This document shows, piece after piece, positions 1 through 13,600 of a stretch of DNA of 64,000 nucleotides (position 1 is the stretch's first letter; each line of letters starts with the position of its first letter). The stretch comes from Takakia lepidozioides. Lineage: Eukaryota; Streptophyta; Takakiopsida; Takakiales; Takakiaceae. The position numbers and the translations under genes were made by a program. The notes under the pieces are model-generated. The model ran no database searches and was not told the DNA's origin. It saw nothing but the letters and a program-made list of their open reading frames with translations. The stretch spans positions 56,420,001-56,484,000 of the forward strand of contig CM060733.1 of assembly GCA_030704615.1 (NCBI GenBank), read 5' to 3'.

Positions 1-90
1 GATGTGCTGATCATATGGTAGTGAGCTCCCAATGAAGACCTGGATCACTGACATGTTGTAGTGTTTTGTTGCATTGAAGGCCAAATGTGC

Positions 91-480
91 AGTCGTGCTC
101 CACTCTGCGTCAAGCGTATGCAAAAGGAAGACAGCTTACAGGAGCTATTTCTCCCTTTGAGAGGATGGTTACTGAGTATGGAGTGACTCGTGACAAATTT
201 GCATACACTGCAATATTTTGGGCCTACTGGTCATGTGAATAGTGGGAGGAGGTGGCTTTGTATTTCGGTTGTATGGACAAAGCAGGGTGTAAGCCTGACA
301 GTATCATTCACACTTACCTTGATTCTGCTATATGAGGCACAAGGCCAGGTGGGCATGGCTATGGAGCTTCTCGACTGATAGGAGATTTCTGCATCCTCTA
401 TGCCCACGCAGCAATCAGGCCAAGATTGTGTCTGAGGGTGACTGATGAGGGGGAAATGGTGAACCACTTCGAAGTTTGAA
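91..480 (+). pseudogene. Decayed P-class PPR protein fragment
   Basis: Conceptual translation around 160-360 reads as pentatricopeptide repeats. One stretch resembles RMVTEYGVTRDKFAYTAIF and a second resembles MDKAGCKPDSIIHTYL, which fit the helix pattern and spacing of P-class PPR motifs. Such proteins bind organellar RNA. The frame is broken by stops after the tryptophan-rich segment near 237 and again near 330, so no functional protein is expected. The piece runs up to the left edge of the window, so its 5' part may lie outside. It is unrelated in sequence to the PLS-class PPR relics at 55-64 kb. I am fairly sure of the family and unsure of the exact limits. Confidence 0.5.
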
Positions 481-731
481 ACCTGGGCTTATAAGGAGCC
501 ATCACTGACAGTACATAGACACCATGCATACTGCAAGATGAGAAGCACACCCCTACACTACATCTGTACATTCAGAACCACAGTTAAATCCATCTGTGCC
601 AATCCAAAACTCTTCCTTCCATTCTCTTTCCAATGATACAGAAGCTGGCCAAAGCCAATATCAGTGCTTTTGTCTGGCCATTTCCCCAGCAATTCCTCAC
701 TTACCGACTTATGGAGGGAGAGAGATTGTAC

Positions 732-2138
732 TCATAAGACATTGTTTGCCGTAGCCTTGTGGCCATTGACCCTGCGCCCAGTTTGAGCGGGAACAAAAGG
801 GACAGAACCTACCTCTGTCAGGGGCTGACGTTGGTAGTAAGACTTAACTTCATATATAGAATTAATCCGGGTTTTCCAGATATCCTCTAGAAATCCCTTC
901 ACACAAGCATCAATCTGCTGTGTGTGATTTGCCCAAAAACTAGGCCTCAGGAGGGCCTGGGCTTTTGGCTCAGCCTCGAGACTTTCAAAGTTGGTAAACA
1001 GGGGTACAGGCACAATTCCCTTGATAGATTTGAAGAGAGCGTCTCTTTGGTGAGAGAACCCCGGACAGTGTATCAGAAAATGAATGTTGTCTTCAGATTG
1101 CCCACACAACGGGCAATTGCACTCTCCCTTTCCTCTCTGCTTCTGTTTGCTGTTCAAAGGTAGGCTTCCTGCCCTGAGTTTAAATTTCAGTCTAGTGCCG
1201 AGAGTGGGTAGACCCCTGAGGTCATCCAAGATGTCCTCCCCCATGTCACTGACTGGAAACAAGTTCAGGGAAGTTTTCTGCCTAACTTCATTTTCATCAG
1301 ACAATCTCTGGCAACAGACATGGCTTTGGACACTACAGCCTCTAAGTCAGATTTATCCAGCGGGGTCAGGACTTAAGGATCCAGGTCCAGGTCCTTGAGA
1401 ATCTCTTCTACTCTCTTCTGCCAGGACTTAGCCTGTTTGACAGGGTGGTCCTGTTTCCAAGATATAGAGTCGATTAACTTAGGATATCTGGTGTTGGACA
1501 TATGTTGCAGCTGACCCCACCATCTGACCTTGAATTCATCTCGGGAGCTTAAGGACGGAATGCCAAACTCACCCCGAACAGCCACATTGGCTGTTTTGGA
1601 GCATGCTGACATACACTCAAGCACCCCCACTTGAATGGATTCTAGAGACTTAGCCTGGTTGGAGTTATCAACCCATATTGCAGATCCGTACTCCAAGGCA
1701 GGTCTAATAACGCGACAAAGCATGGTTTTCTTAAGCTCAGAGTTGACCCCTCTGCAGTGGAAAAATTTACAGAGCTTTGCCCTTGCCAGTTTGAACAACT
1801 TTCCGGATATGTGCATCCCAATTACAATTGGAGGAAAACTCAGCGCCCAGGTAAGTGTAGGCAGGGAGGACCGGGATCTCTTGGCTACCCCACTGCCACT
1901 TCAGATCCCTTCCTCCCTCTCCTCTGTCGTTGAATGCACATTTGCTGACATTAGCCTCTGGCCCCCAAAGATCAAAGTATCTCTTCGCGCAATCAATCAA
2001 CTCCTGGAGATTGGTTGGAGTCTCCCCTATGCCTGCGAAGTCATCCGCAAACATAAGGGCTGGTATGGTGGTATCACCCACCCTTAACCCAAATCCCTCA
2101 CTTTCCACATCCTCGAGGAGTTGATTGATGATGTTATG

Positions 2139-2187
<49 letters not shown>

Positions 2188-2258
2188 TGATTTTTGTGAG
2201 AAGAAGGTTTTGCCCTGCTGCCAGTTCGAGCTGCACCCGTGCAAGATGCGAGTGCCAT
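732..2258 (-). mobile_element. 5'-truncated LINE (non-LTR retrotransposon), ORF2 C-terminal half
   Basis: Three overlapping minus-strand frames make up one decayed ORF2. The first (1767-2258) holds the reverse transcriptase motif C as FADD followed by a thumb-like region ending in AYTYLGAEF. The second (1373-1816) carries the conserved RPALEYGSAIWV segment typical of non-LTR polymerases. The third (732-1304) carries a zinc-binding CPLCGQSEDNIHFLIHC motif near the C terminus. At least two frame shifts separate them. The 5' end is lost near 2140, where coding similarity stops in a GA run. The 3' end is at about 725, where the element ends in a motif resembling gtcttatgagtacaat followed by a short TC-rich tail (read on the minus strand). 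Shorter copies of the same 3' end recur at 7.4, 8.5, 12.3, 12.5, 14, 16, 41.4, 41.8 and 43.5 kb. Confidence 0.85.
2143..2184. repeat. (GA)n microsatellite
   Basis: About 42 bases of uninterrupted GA repeat directly abut the truncated 5' end of the LINE fragment. GA runs also adjoin other copies of this LINE family in the window (16376-16388, 41695-41720), suggesting that they arise from, or attract, the element's tail. Confidence 0.9.
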
Positions 2259-4615
2259 AGCTGATCTTCACAAATTCATCTGTAACACCGATAGACGGTG
2301 ACTCTCACCCCGCATCACACATAGAAGGACAGGCAACGAGATGGACACCCGCATCTGAGGGGGGTACCCAAAGGCAAAATTCTTTAGAGAACGTTGATGA
2401 CTGCACCAGAACAGCCATTGCTAGAACCCACAATATGACCACCTCTTTTCTCCTTGAATTTGAGCCCCTCCTCCCTATAAAGCGTCTCCGTCCCTCCGCC
2501 CTCCGCCTTGTTCTGCAAACCAATGTGCACACACCACACAACTCCTATTATCTTCCAAACCACTTAACGAGTAAGAAAAGAAGAGGATGTGCTCCCGCGA
2601 TAATCCTGGTGGACGAAGGAGAAGCAAATGGGGAACAAGTGTACATCAGTACTCCACAAGCTAATGTGTAGGCCAAAGCCGGCCGGAAAATTGGATCACT
2701 GCCACATCTGACAACGATCATCTGCTGCAATCACATACACGGACATCTCTTTAGTTCAGAGCTATCCGTTTGCTATTACACGCCCTCTCAATAGCAAACC
2801 GGGATCATATTGTACTACTAAAAGCCTCCATCTTGAAGTCATATATAAACATAGAAACAAATTCAATCCGTGAAATGACGATGCAAGTTATCTATTTTGA
2901 GGTAATAAGTATGACCAGCATTATCGATACCTCCTGGTTCGGGCACATCTGCGCAAGAGCTGGAGATTTCTATGACTTCAAGAGCGGGCCACCCGCAGAC
3001 TGGCGGGGATCAAGAAGAGGATATTAACGGGAGACCCCCGGGGAACATAAGATAGAAATGGAACCTCCAAAATCTCGAACCTTTCCATCGCAACATTAGA
3101 CTTTTCCCACTGCTACATTTCAATCTCTCCGGTCATTTGATCTGGATGAGCCGGCTGCCTCAACGATTACCGCGTCGTTCACAAATATAACTGAGAGGAA
3201 AGGGCATAATATTAATTACAAGACGAAGAAACATCGAATACCTCCAGCATGCTTCAAATCGATCGCAACTTGACAATCACTATCCTACACATCACCATCT
3301 TCCTCGTCATTTCTGGCACAAGCTCAAGCACTGGGGTTTCATTGCCTCTTCTTCCACCTTAGCTGCAGCTTCTTCATCAGCGAAAGGTGGCCGTAAGGAG
3401 ACTGCGAACAGGAATATGCTCTCCATATTATGGATGAACAGATATCCGCATCCATCTTCTGTTAGGCATCATCCAGGAGCACCGGGTATAACCTTTCTTT
3501 TGTTTTTCGGAAAAGATTTTTCGTTTTATTAATTTATTTGTATTTAATATATAACCGTCTGCTGCAGCAGTGGGAACATTCCGGGCCCGCGAATTGATGA
3601 AGACAATTGATGAAGACAATCGTATTCCTTTGTTGCAAAATCTGGGGCTGATTTTGGCATTAAAACCGCCTGGACAGGTCGCCCGACGAACTCCGAACGG
3701 AGGGAGACGGAAAACAGGAGCGGGGACGTAAACACAGCGAGTTTGGAGGGTGCATTGTGCGGTCCGGAGCGTGGGATGCAAAGGGAAGGAAGGGGACAGT
3801 GGAGTCTGGTGTGATGCGGGCGAAGAGATAGGGTTCACATTTTCTTGTTGTTTTCTTCGCATTCGCTCTGCCACTCTCTGGATCTGGCGCTTGTCTTGTC
3901 TTGCTCACACATTGGAGGGGCATTTGGCCGCGGAGGAGGGGAACCGCAGCGTGCTCTGTCCTGGCAGCCTAAATGTGTCCCGTGGTATGGTGTTTATCGC
4001 ACTCGAGACCTTATAGCAATGATTGTGTGTGTCTGTGTGGGGATGAGCGAAGTGCAGACAGTTGAGTTCCGTTGTGCTCTGCTTGCCGAGGTCTTGTTGT
4101 CAGAATCGGTTGATTTGGCCGTTTCTGGCTGTATGTCTAGTTGAGGTCTGTATAGCATTTGGATATTGTAGTGTTGGAAACTTTCTTGGTTCTCTGGTTT
4201 CTGTTCTGTGTGCGATACAACCCTAAGATAGTTGCCTCTTCTTGTACTACAACTTGTTTCGTTCTCATTTTCGAATGGTTGAGTGTGTACTCTCTGCAAC
4301 TTGTTCTCGGAAGCCTGGGTGTTGAGAGATCAAGTCTGAAATTGTTTCTGTCCTGTCGACATCACCAGACTTGCGGCGTGCATTTCTCATCTGTTGGCTG
4401 TCTTACTGTCATTTCCAGTTTGCCTGTCCTGCACCCCCATTCTTTCTCCGGTGTCTGATTCTGTAGCAATTGTTTTCCTGCTTTTTGTTATCGTCATGTT
4501 CGCTCCCATTGTGAGACGCTTTGGTGCAGTGTCGTCGTTGTCACTCCCTGCTGGTTCTCTTTCTCTTTCTTACTTCATTTCGCTCTTCTGGCTGCATGTG
4601 GTATAAGAAACTTGA
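2185..4615. other. Region upstream of FBL15; no gene recognised
   Basis: No convincing coding exon was found here. A TATAAA at about 2477, in a pyrimidine-rich context, could be a core promoter, but it lies 2.1 kb from the FBL15 start codon with no visible gene between. From about 3.7 to 4.6 kb the sequence becomes rich in T and C, as expected for plant 5' untranslated leaders, and the FBL15 transcript probably begins in this part. Several open frames up to 148 codons exist on both strands, but none resembles a known protein and they overlap each other. Confidence 0.4.
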
Positions 4616-7600
4616 ATGGCGACTGATGGATCCTCACTAGGACAAGCATGGTTGACTATAATGGGAAGAGAAGCAGAGGTAACAGAGACAGAAAGTGGGC
4701 AAGTAGCGGAGTACTTGACAGACCTTCAGCGGCCTCCTTCACCTGTTAGGGTACCGCATAATGTAGCTGCTGTAGTTGGTATGCCTTGGCTGAAAGAGGA
4801 GGCGGATCCCAGCGGGGATGGGAGAAATGCTTCAGATGACATGGAAACATCAGCCGTAGGTCAAGTTCTCTTCATTAAGAGTGGTGACAGGCAGAAGGGC
4901 CTGCTGCAATCAGAGTTAGATCACTCAGTGTTGGCAGATCAATTTGGACACATTTCTGAGGGGCCGGGTTCGTCCAATTTGCTGTTGCAGTCACCACCAC
5001 TTTCACCTTCAGCCTGGGGTCCAAGTGCAAGCCAACACTTCTCTTATGGAGAATCGTCAATGCTCAATCAGGCAGCTTTTGGACATTTTGATGGACCCTA
5101 TGCACTCTCTGAAGTGGAGCCAGCAGCCCACAGTTTTGAGGCTTTGGCAGCTGAGGTAATGCCAAGTAGACTGAAAGGAAAATTGGAGAATGATGAAGAC
5201 ATGGGAGATCAACCACCAGAGCACGCTCTTGGTTTTCCAAACCTATGGCTTGGAGGGCTCATCATGGAACCCTTGTTTGGTGCTGGACTGTCTCTGCCGC
5301 CGCCTGCAACTAACTCGGGCTTACCTGTCAGAGGAGTGGGGAATGAGTTCTTGCCTGAGCACCAAGGATTGTTGCCGACCAAGGAGACTGGAGATGCTGA
5401 TACTGGAAGTGATATAGAGATTGAGCGGACAGCCCTGCAAGAGCTGCAGCATGGACCACCGCTGCAGCCAAGATCAGCCATGCAGCATTTGCGGTTTCCT
5501 GACAAATTCCGTTTACCCGATAAGATCCATCGCAAGCGGGCAAAATTTCTCCCTTTTCTGTCGTAAGTATACTACTACCTCTGTGCTGCTGGTAACCTGC
5601 ACAATGTTTGCATGGGCTAGTGATCTAGTAAGCAAGGTTGGCATCATCTTTTGACATGGAAGCTTGTCCTTAGGATGGTAAGGATTGAAGGCAACCCAAG
5701 CCAGGTTATCAAGCTTGTGTCTGCAGCACCCATTTCTACAAACTGTCAGTTAAATCAAGTTACAATTTCTTACCAATTTCATAATCTTCCTTTTGGCTTG
5801 TGTTACCCCCTTTTGAGTTATGTAGTTGGATCACTTGCACACAAGCCAAGACAGGAATGTTTACTCAGCATAATTTGTGCAGGCGACGGCATTCATTTGC
5901 AGTAATTACAAGAGGCACGACCACGACAGTGCCAGTTTCAAATCCATCTACACACGCCCGCTTCCCACCTGAAGGGTGTGATAAACCTCCCATACCCCCT
6001 CCGCCACCTCCTCATGGTGACAGTAGAGACCCAATGGATTCTGATGATGTTGAAGATGATGATGATGAGGACGGGGCTGGAAACAATGGTGTTGTTGGGA
6101 TGGATGATAATGAGGTTCGCATGGATCTCACGGATGACTTACTGCACAAGGTGGGCTGACAGGGCAGGCTCACATTTTGAGGAATCCTTACAATGTCTTT
6201 TGGAAACTTAAGTAGTATCAGACATTATTAGATGGCACAATGGTGTGTATATGGCTTCCACAATTAATTTCATGCAGGTTTTAGTTGTACCTGAGGAAAA
6301 TTACAGTATCGATGGACAAGAGCTTGTTAGCAGAAGCTGTGGTTTTGCAACTCAGGAGGTCTTCCAGGTGGATAATTGTGGTTCAGTTCCATTTCCAGAG
6401 TTGCGTTGCATCTCTGATTGCTCATAACCAAAGAAATAGGGTCTTAGTCTCTGAAGTCCATGGATACCTTTATTCCATGATTATCTGTGGAATTTTTGGA
6501 TATGCAGGTAGTAACATGTCCAATGAATTGTTATGTTCAATGTAAGTTGCTACAACATCTTTGTTGGGCAGTTGATTCAAGGGTTTCTTGGACTTACAGG
6601 TTTTTTCATTTCTGGATGCCGATTCCCTTTGTAAGGCAGCTATGGTATGCCGTCAATGGCGTGTGGCAAGTGGTCATGAAGACTTCTGGAAGTTGCTGAA
6701 CTTTGAAATGCGTCAAGTCACCCACGACCAAGGTAGACACACTTCCAAGCTGGTGTTGTATAAGGTTATTCAGACAACAAAGACCCTTCGTTGGATATGG
6801 TATGTATAGGTTAAGGCTGACCGACATTTAGGGTTTTACCCTATGCTTTCCTTACTGGCATTGTAAGTATTATATGACAAGTTTTTTTGTTTTCAATCTT
6901 CTCTTTGTTGTTTTAGTAGAATATTTTTGACCGATGGAGCACCTTAGTAGAGTTCCCTCCCCCAGTCCCAAAATCATTTTTTTTCGTCACAACTGGTGGA
7001 ATTCTAGAGTACCCCACATCTCTTGTGGCAGGATGCCCCTTTCTTCCCTTATACGGAGGATTTTTATGTTGATTGGTTGCTTTACATGAACTGCCAGGGC
7101 TCACTCTTTTGATGTGCCTGTTCAGATCATATTTATTTATGCTAATGACCTGCTTCACTAAATACCTTGCCTCTCTGCAGTTGCACGGTTATGTTCTCGT
7201 TACCCAAAAGCCACACAGCTCAATCTAAAGGGTGCCCCATGTGTGGATGAGATCCTAGTTCGTGAGGCGATGCGATCTCTTCGGTAAGTGTTTCTTTAAC
7301 TTCTGTGAGAAAAGTGCTGTTGCAGAAAGTCGCTCATTAGATTCTGCCTGCCCCATCATTTTGGCCATGCTACCCACCACGTAGTTTGGTTGTGTGTGCG
7401 TGTGTGTGTGTGAGAGGATGTACTCGTAAGACTTTGTTCGCCGTAGCATTGTGGCCATAGACCCCGCGCCCAGTTTGGACGGAAACATAGGGAATAGGCA
7501 CTATGTGAGGGGCTCACTCCAGTATCATGTCTTACGTTGATATGTGTGTGTGTGTGTGTGAGAAGGGGGGGTGGGGACATCTTATTAGAGTGTTCTATCT

Positions 7601-10600
7601 AGTGGATGGACTACTTGTTATGCCTTGGAGCTTTTTACTTACAATTGCTGCAGAAGCTGGCATCAGTCCCTATTCACCACTTCCTTACATTGCTTGTTTT
7701 ATTTGCTGGGGTGGGGGCGGGGGGGACGGACAGGAATCTGGAAGTGCTGACCTTAGGGCGAGGCTTCTTGAGTGATGGTTTCTTTTACGCATTGGTTGAG
7801 TGCGCATCGCTGCAAAAGTTGAGCATCACAGATGCAATATTGGGCAATGGCGGTGCCCAAGAAATTCAGCTCCGGCATGAGTCATTACGTCGTCTTCAAA
7901 TTGTGAAGTGCCGGGTGCTACGCATTGCCATCAGGTCTGTTTGGTTGTCCAAGACTGGATTTTAAATGAGCCATGTTTCTACCTTGTGTGCAGTTTGTAA
8001 TTTAAATTTGGCTCAATTTCAGGTGTCCACAGCTGGAATCACTGTCGTTGAAGCGCACAGGGACTGCCTCAGCCTTGCTTCACTGCCCTCGGCTTGTGAA
8101 CCTGGATGTATCTTCGTGCCACAAGCTTTCTGATGCTGGAGTGCGTGCAGCTGCAACTGCCTGTCCTCTGCTGGCCACTTTGAATATGTCCAACTGCGTG
8201 TATGTTAGCGATGAAACGCTTCGGGAGATCTCATTGGTCTGTACCCATCTCCGCATACTGGATGCTTCCTACTGCCCCAACATCTCACTTGAGGTCAGTC
8301 TATGCAGCAGTGGATCTGTCTGTATGGGGTGCCACTTTGGTCTCCATGATAGGGAAAATTTGTAAGGATTTTACTGTTTCCTACCACAGGATTGGTAAAC
8401 ATTCTTTCTGCACGTAGAGCAATACACATGCATGCATGTTTCAGTTCCTTGGGAGTGGTTTGCAGCTGTTTGCAGCATCCTATTTTCTTGAGACTATCCG
8501 TACCCTGAAAGCAGTGATCATGTGTGCAAGGAAACGTAGCTACCTTTGTGAGGGGCTCACTCCAGTAGTGTGACTTACCTTAGCATAAACAATTCATTTG
8601 GGATTTACAGTTATCCTCTTCACACAAGCATCTATCTGCTGGGTGTGTGAGCAGCCCAAAAGTTAGACCCCAACAGCGCCAGGGCTTTAGGCTTAGCCTC
8701 GAGATTTTGAAAGTTGGTGAAATGTTGGTCATTATAGACAGTCAGGTGGACATCCAGTGGCGTACTCTACCTATATCATGTGGTCTGGAGATGAAATCCT
8801 TCTCTTGCACCTCAGCCTTAAAATTAAACAGCAATCACCAAATCCATCGCTACGCAGGCAGGGAAAATATTTTCAGATGATCTTGACCAATCTCCAAACG
8901 GTCCTCTCACTCTTCTTACAGTCCTCCCTGTGTTAAGTATCTGTCACCTACCAAAATGAATACTGGCCTTTGTTCCTTGTAATAGATGGTCTCAATCTTC
9001 TCTGAAGGTGTCTGGAAATCTGGGGTGAGTGTCAGATCTGGTGGGTTACGATCCTTTCCCACCTTGACGGTTGAGAATCCTTTTGACTTTTGTGCCTCAA
9101 GAAGTACACAATGTCCATGGTGCTTTTTTAAACATCATCACTAAGTGCATCTTTTATCACCTATTAGTTTGATTGTGTAATGCTTTTATCAAAGTTTGCT
9201 AAGGCCGATTTCACTGTTTGCAGGGGGTTCGCATGCCTATGTTGATAGAGTTGAAGGTGGAGAGCTGCGAGGGTATCAATTCCTCATCAATGGCAGCCCT
9301 GTCTCATTGTGTAATGCTCGAGGTAGGGTACACTTCCCTGGAGCCAGTTTATACTAAGTTATGGGTAAGTGCTGAAGGTATAACTGAAATTGGGTGCTCA
9401 GTCGTTGGAGGCATTTTGCAGTCTAAGTTAAGGATGAATGAATGATGAACAATAGTATTGACATCCTCATTGGAGGATACATCAAGACTTCTATCATATT
9501 GTGATTTTGTTAGCAACTTTAGTATGGCCCTATATATAAATGGCAGTCAGACTTCTCAACTCAATTTATAGTGTCACCCATGGTTAAGTTTATCCATGCC
9601 CTATCAGGGTCACCCATAGGAGATTTGTAATAGTTCAGGATCCTACTTTAAATTGAGAGTTTTGAGAGGGAGGTGACTTCAACAGATCATTATGGAGTGG
9701 GCCTTTGTGGCTACATCGGTTCTGGATAGCTGTTCAGATGTGTTGAGAAGAAAGGAAAAATGGCAGTACAAGTGCATAATCTGGTCAAGCAAATCAATTT
9801 ATTAGTTGCACTCAAATCTGGGATACAGGAAGAGTCAAATCCTCGTCTTACATTATGGAGGAGTTTAACGATTACCATGTGAATGATCTGGACTCTTCTC
9901 CAAACAGTAGGTCTTATGTGGCATCTGGGATTTCATCCAACATGGGAGGCCAATCATGTTGCAGGTGCTGGCAATGGATTTATGCTGGCTGCTGACAGCG
10001 GTGACACTCGACCTTCCACGCTTGCGCGCCATCTCTTTGAGCCACAATCGCAAGTCTGTCCCTTCTCCTTCTTTGTTTGGAACCTATGCTGTACCCTCAC
10101 ATAATTCTGAACTGCAGGATAACTAAGGAAGATGTGTGGACTTTCAGTTTAACGTTAATGGACCATGTGTGGCCTTGCAATTTGTGAGAGGTAAGTTTCA
10201 AGGACAAGCCATTAGTGGTTCTTGACTATATGGCTGTGGTGTGGTTCTCTGGCCTTTCACCAAAAGGGCTGGGCAGGAGAGGCTAGGCTAAAATGGAATA
10301 GGGAGCTGGCACATGTGAGAGCGGATGAGGTTTGAAACATTTCTAGGCTGTCTGAGTTATTTGAGGTGGACAGGTGGCTGGAAAATAAACTCATCAGCAG
10401 GTAAGAAACCTGTAATTTTAGATATACCTTCAGGTGGTGATGTGCGCCCACCAAACCTTTTTGAAGGCATTTGTGCCATGTCTGTAAGAAAAAATATTCC
10501 TTGGTTCCTCTGGCTCAAACCTGGTTCTGCTTATTAATTGTATTTGCAGTTTGGGGAATGCCTCTAATTGTTGCGGAAATGGGGGTTTGACAGGTTTGTG

Positions 10601-13600
10601 GAGCTCACACTGCGCAGCCCTGCACTCCTTCAACTCAATCTCACCCACTGCCCTGCGCTCAATCGGGTGGATATTTCCTCCAGCAGTCTTCAGGTGTGGC
10701 TTTGCGAAACTCCCTGTGAGGAGAGTAAAAGGGTCAGATGTAGATGGGGTTTTATTCATATTGCGAGGAGCTCATCTGCAACAATGCACTGTGTGTAGTC
10801 TGTGGTGTCTGGCCAATTGCTGCAGTCCTCAATGTTTATTCAAGCACCCTCTTGCCCTTCCATACTTGGTCTAGGTGTATAACTTTCTGATCTCTTTCTT
10901 TGACCATTGTCACTTGAATTTAGGCATTTGTTAGCTATTTTCAATGCAGAGTTTTCTATACATTATAGCATCATCCAACTCCCTAAATGTAGTTGGGGTG
11001 ACAGCAGTTGTGGGACTTAAAAGTTGACGCATTAAATGGTTGCATTAAATTTCATGACACCATTGCTCTCAAAGTTTTATGTCTGTATTCTGCTTTTACC
11101 AGATCTGTTCCGATGTCACTGCTAATCTTGCATTAGTATGGCAAACTTTTACAGCTAGTTGGTTTTTCATATCTTCAGCCCGCCCTTTCTGGCTGGTGAT
11201 TTCTTGCAGAAAAGGACACTTTGGTAGTTCTCACTGTGGTAGAAAATGTCTTTCCCTCTCTTCTCTCTTCTTTGAACTCTTTGAACTCTGCAAGATATGG
11301 ATGTGCTGCAGTGATAAGTGGGTTTTTGGCTTAAAACTTGGATGTGGCAGAAATTGGAGTTAAGGCAGCAAATGGGGCTGGCAAGTATGGCCTTGCAATG
11401 CCCTTGGCTGAGAGAGGTGGATCTGACTGAGTGTGAGTCTTTGACTGACTCAGTATGCAAAGTCTTCAGTGATGGGGGCGGCTGCCCCATGCTGAATTCT
11501 CTCATTCTCGACAACTGTGATGTATTTTTCATGAACCTTGTTCTCTTATCTCCTGTCTTCTCCTGTATTACCTGCTCATTTGGCATGTAGAAAGGATAAA
11601 ACTCTACAGTTTCATGGGGTTGATGGCCACAGGTCTGCCTTTGGTCTTTAAATTTTCCTTCACATCAATGATGAGGAGACTCTCTGGATACAACCTAACC
11701 TAGTGCAAAATGTATGGTGGAATGCCCAGGCATATGTAGGGTCTTTGTGTCCCGTATGTCCCAATGACAGTCTCTGTAACTTAGTTGGTTTGAGGCTGTT
11801 TATTTTCAAATGGGCCCTGCCAGTGCTTGTCTAATGGTCTGTGCCAGTGCTTTATAGTTGTACAGGCTCAACATGTAACTTCTAGCCAAAAGACAAGCGT
11901 TGTGATGTAAGCATCGTTGGACTTATAGGCTGCTATCCTGTCAGCAAGTTGTTTGCAAGATAGGAAATTTCCTGGATTAAAACGATAAACAACAGGCCAA
12001 GGGACGTTAGTTGCATGTTTTTGTATGTTCGTGGTGGCTGATGCTTGTGTGATGGTTTGTAGGGCTTGGGAGAAGTGAAGCTGTCAACCTCATCACTCAA
12101 CAAGCTCTCACTCGTGGGCTGCCGCAACATATCTTCGCTGGAGCTGGCTTGCCCGGTCCTTCACCACCTCCAACTGGACGGCTGTGATCGCCTGATCGCT
12201 GCCTCTTTTGCTCCGGTGTGTCTCTTATGTTACCTTCTGTTGCGTTATAATGTTTCTTCTCTCTCTCTCTATCTAGCCCAGGCCCTTTTGGGGCCTAGTT
12301 CTTGGGCAAACCACACACAGCAGATTGATGCTTATGTAAAGGGATTTCTAGAGGATATCTGGAAAAGTCGGAGCAAGTGTCCGTTCCAAGGTTAGTCATA
12401 CTACCGGTGTCAGCCCCTGACAAAGGTAGTTTCTGTCCCTTTGTGTTCCGCTCAAACTGAGCGCAGGATCAATGGCCACAAGGCTACGGCAAACAACGTC
12501 TTATGAGTACATTCGTGCCTGCTTTCTATATCAAGTCCCACTTCTGGAGTGAGCCCCTCACAAAAGTAGTGTCTGTTCCCTGCTGAAATTGGGCAGGGGG
12601 TCTTTGGCCACAGTGCTACGGCAAACATAGTCTTATGAGTCCATTCTCTCTCTCTCTCGCAGAATGGAGTGGCGAACCTAGTTGTAAGCCAACCCCAAAG
12701 GTCTATGCAGGAAGACCCTGTCAGTCAGACCTGCCTTTGCGTGCAGTGATTGATCAAGCTTTGAACAAAGGATATGGCATGCTGAAAGGCATGCCAACAC
12801 TAAAAGTTTACTTGAGGCAGTCAAAGTTTGCAAGCAAAGAAGCTGACCCATTAATGCAGAACTGCAGGATGTCTAGAAGCATTCAAAGGCAACTTAAACA
12901 ACAGAGAATTTGTATGAAATAGGCTGGCCTGTGGCGGGGCAGCCTTAAGTTCAGTGGGCTGATTAACCAAAGGGAGCAATTTGAAGCAAGTCTTCAAGCT
13001 ATTGGCCTTCACATTTGTGCCAGGCAAGATACATAGGAAGCTAAGCACAAGATGTTTAGGAATGTCGTAGGTTAGAAGTGGTATGGTAAGGTGTGTTCCC
13101 TCAAGACGGCTTGTGCAAAGCGTGGTCACAAAGGAGTGGGGTTGTTTGTCCGTGATTTCCTGTGTGATAGTTGTGAAATCATCAACAAGGAACTTCAGTA
13201 CAAACACAGTATTTGGCTGTGACTGAAACTGAAGGGTGGCGTGAGGGATAAGGACTTCTTTGTCTTTGATGACCTTTAAGTTCAATTGCACTAAGTTTGT
13301 TACCAAGGACCAGACTTTTACGCCCAGGTGGGCAAGGTCTACGACAGGACAATGCCCTTGGGCTTTTTGGTGGGTATGAGCATAAATCCAACGGCAAGCG
13401 GCTTTCAATTGCCTGAAAGAGCTTCAGCTTTTGATGTTGAACAACAAAAGGTTGAAAGGCGACGTGTTGCAGTGGAGTCGTGAAAAAGCAGAAAGTGGCG
13501 AATGGTCCATTGTGGATTATATCATAGTGGATAAGGAGTTGTTTCCTCAGTGTGCCAAAGTCCGATATGTACTTCTGACCACTTTCTTGTCTGGACTGAG

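Noticed and set aside
2470-2540. TATAAA at 2477 as the FBL15 promoter
   Set aside because: Too far (2.1 kb) from the start codon without evidence for a leader intron; left as a possibility only.
12851-13408. 185-codon minus-strand frame as a gene
   Set aside because: It lies inside FBL15 intron 11 between LINE fragments, shows no domain, and overlaps another unassigned frame.
13182-13408. Second open frames on the minus strand of intron 11
   Set aside because: Overlapping shadow frames without coding signals.
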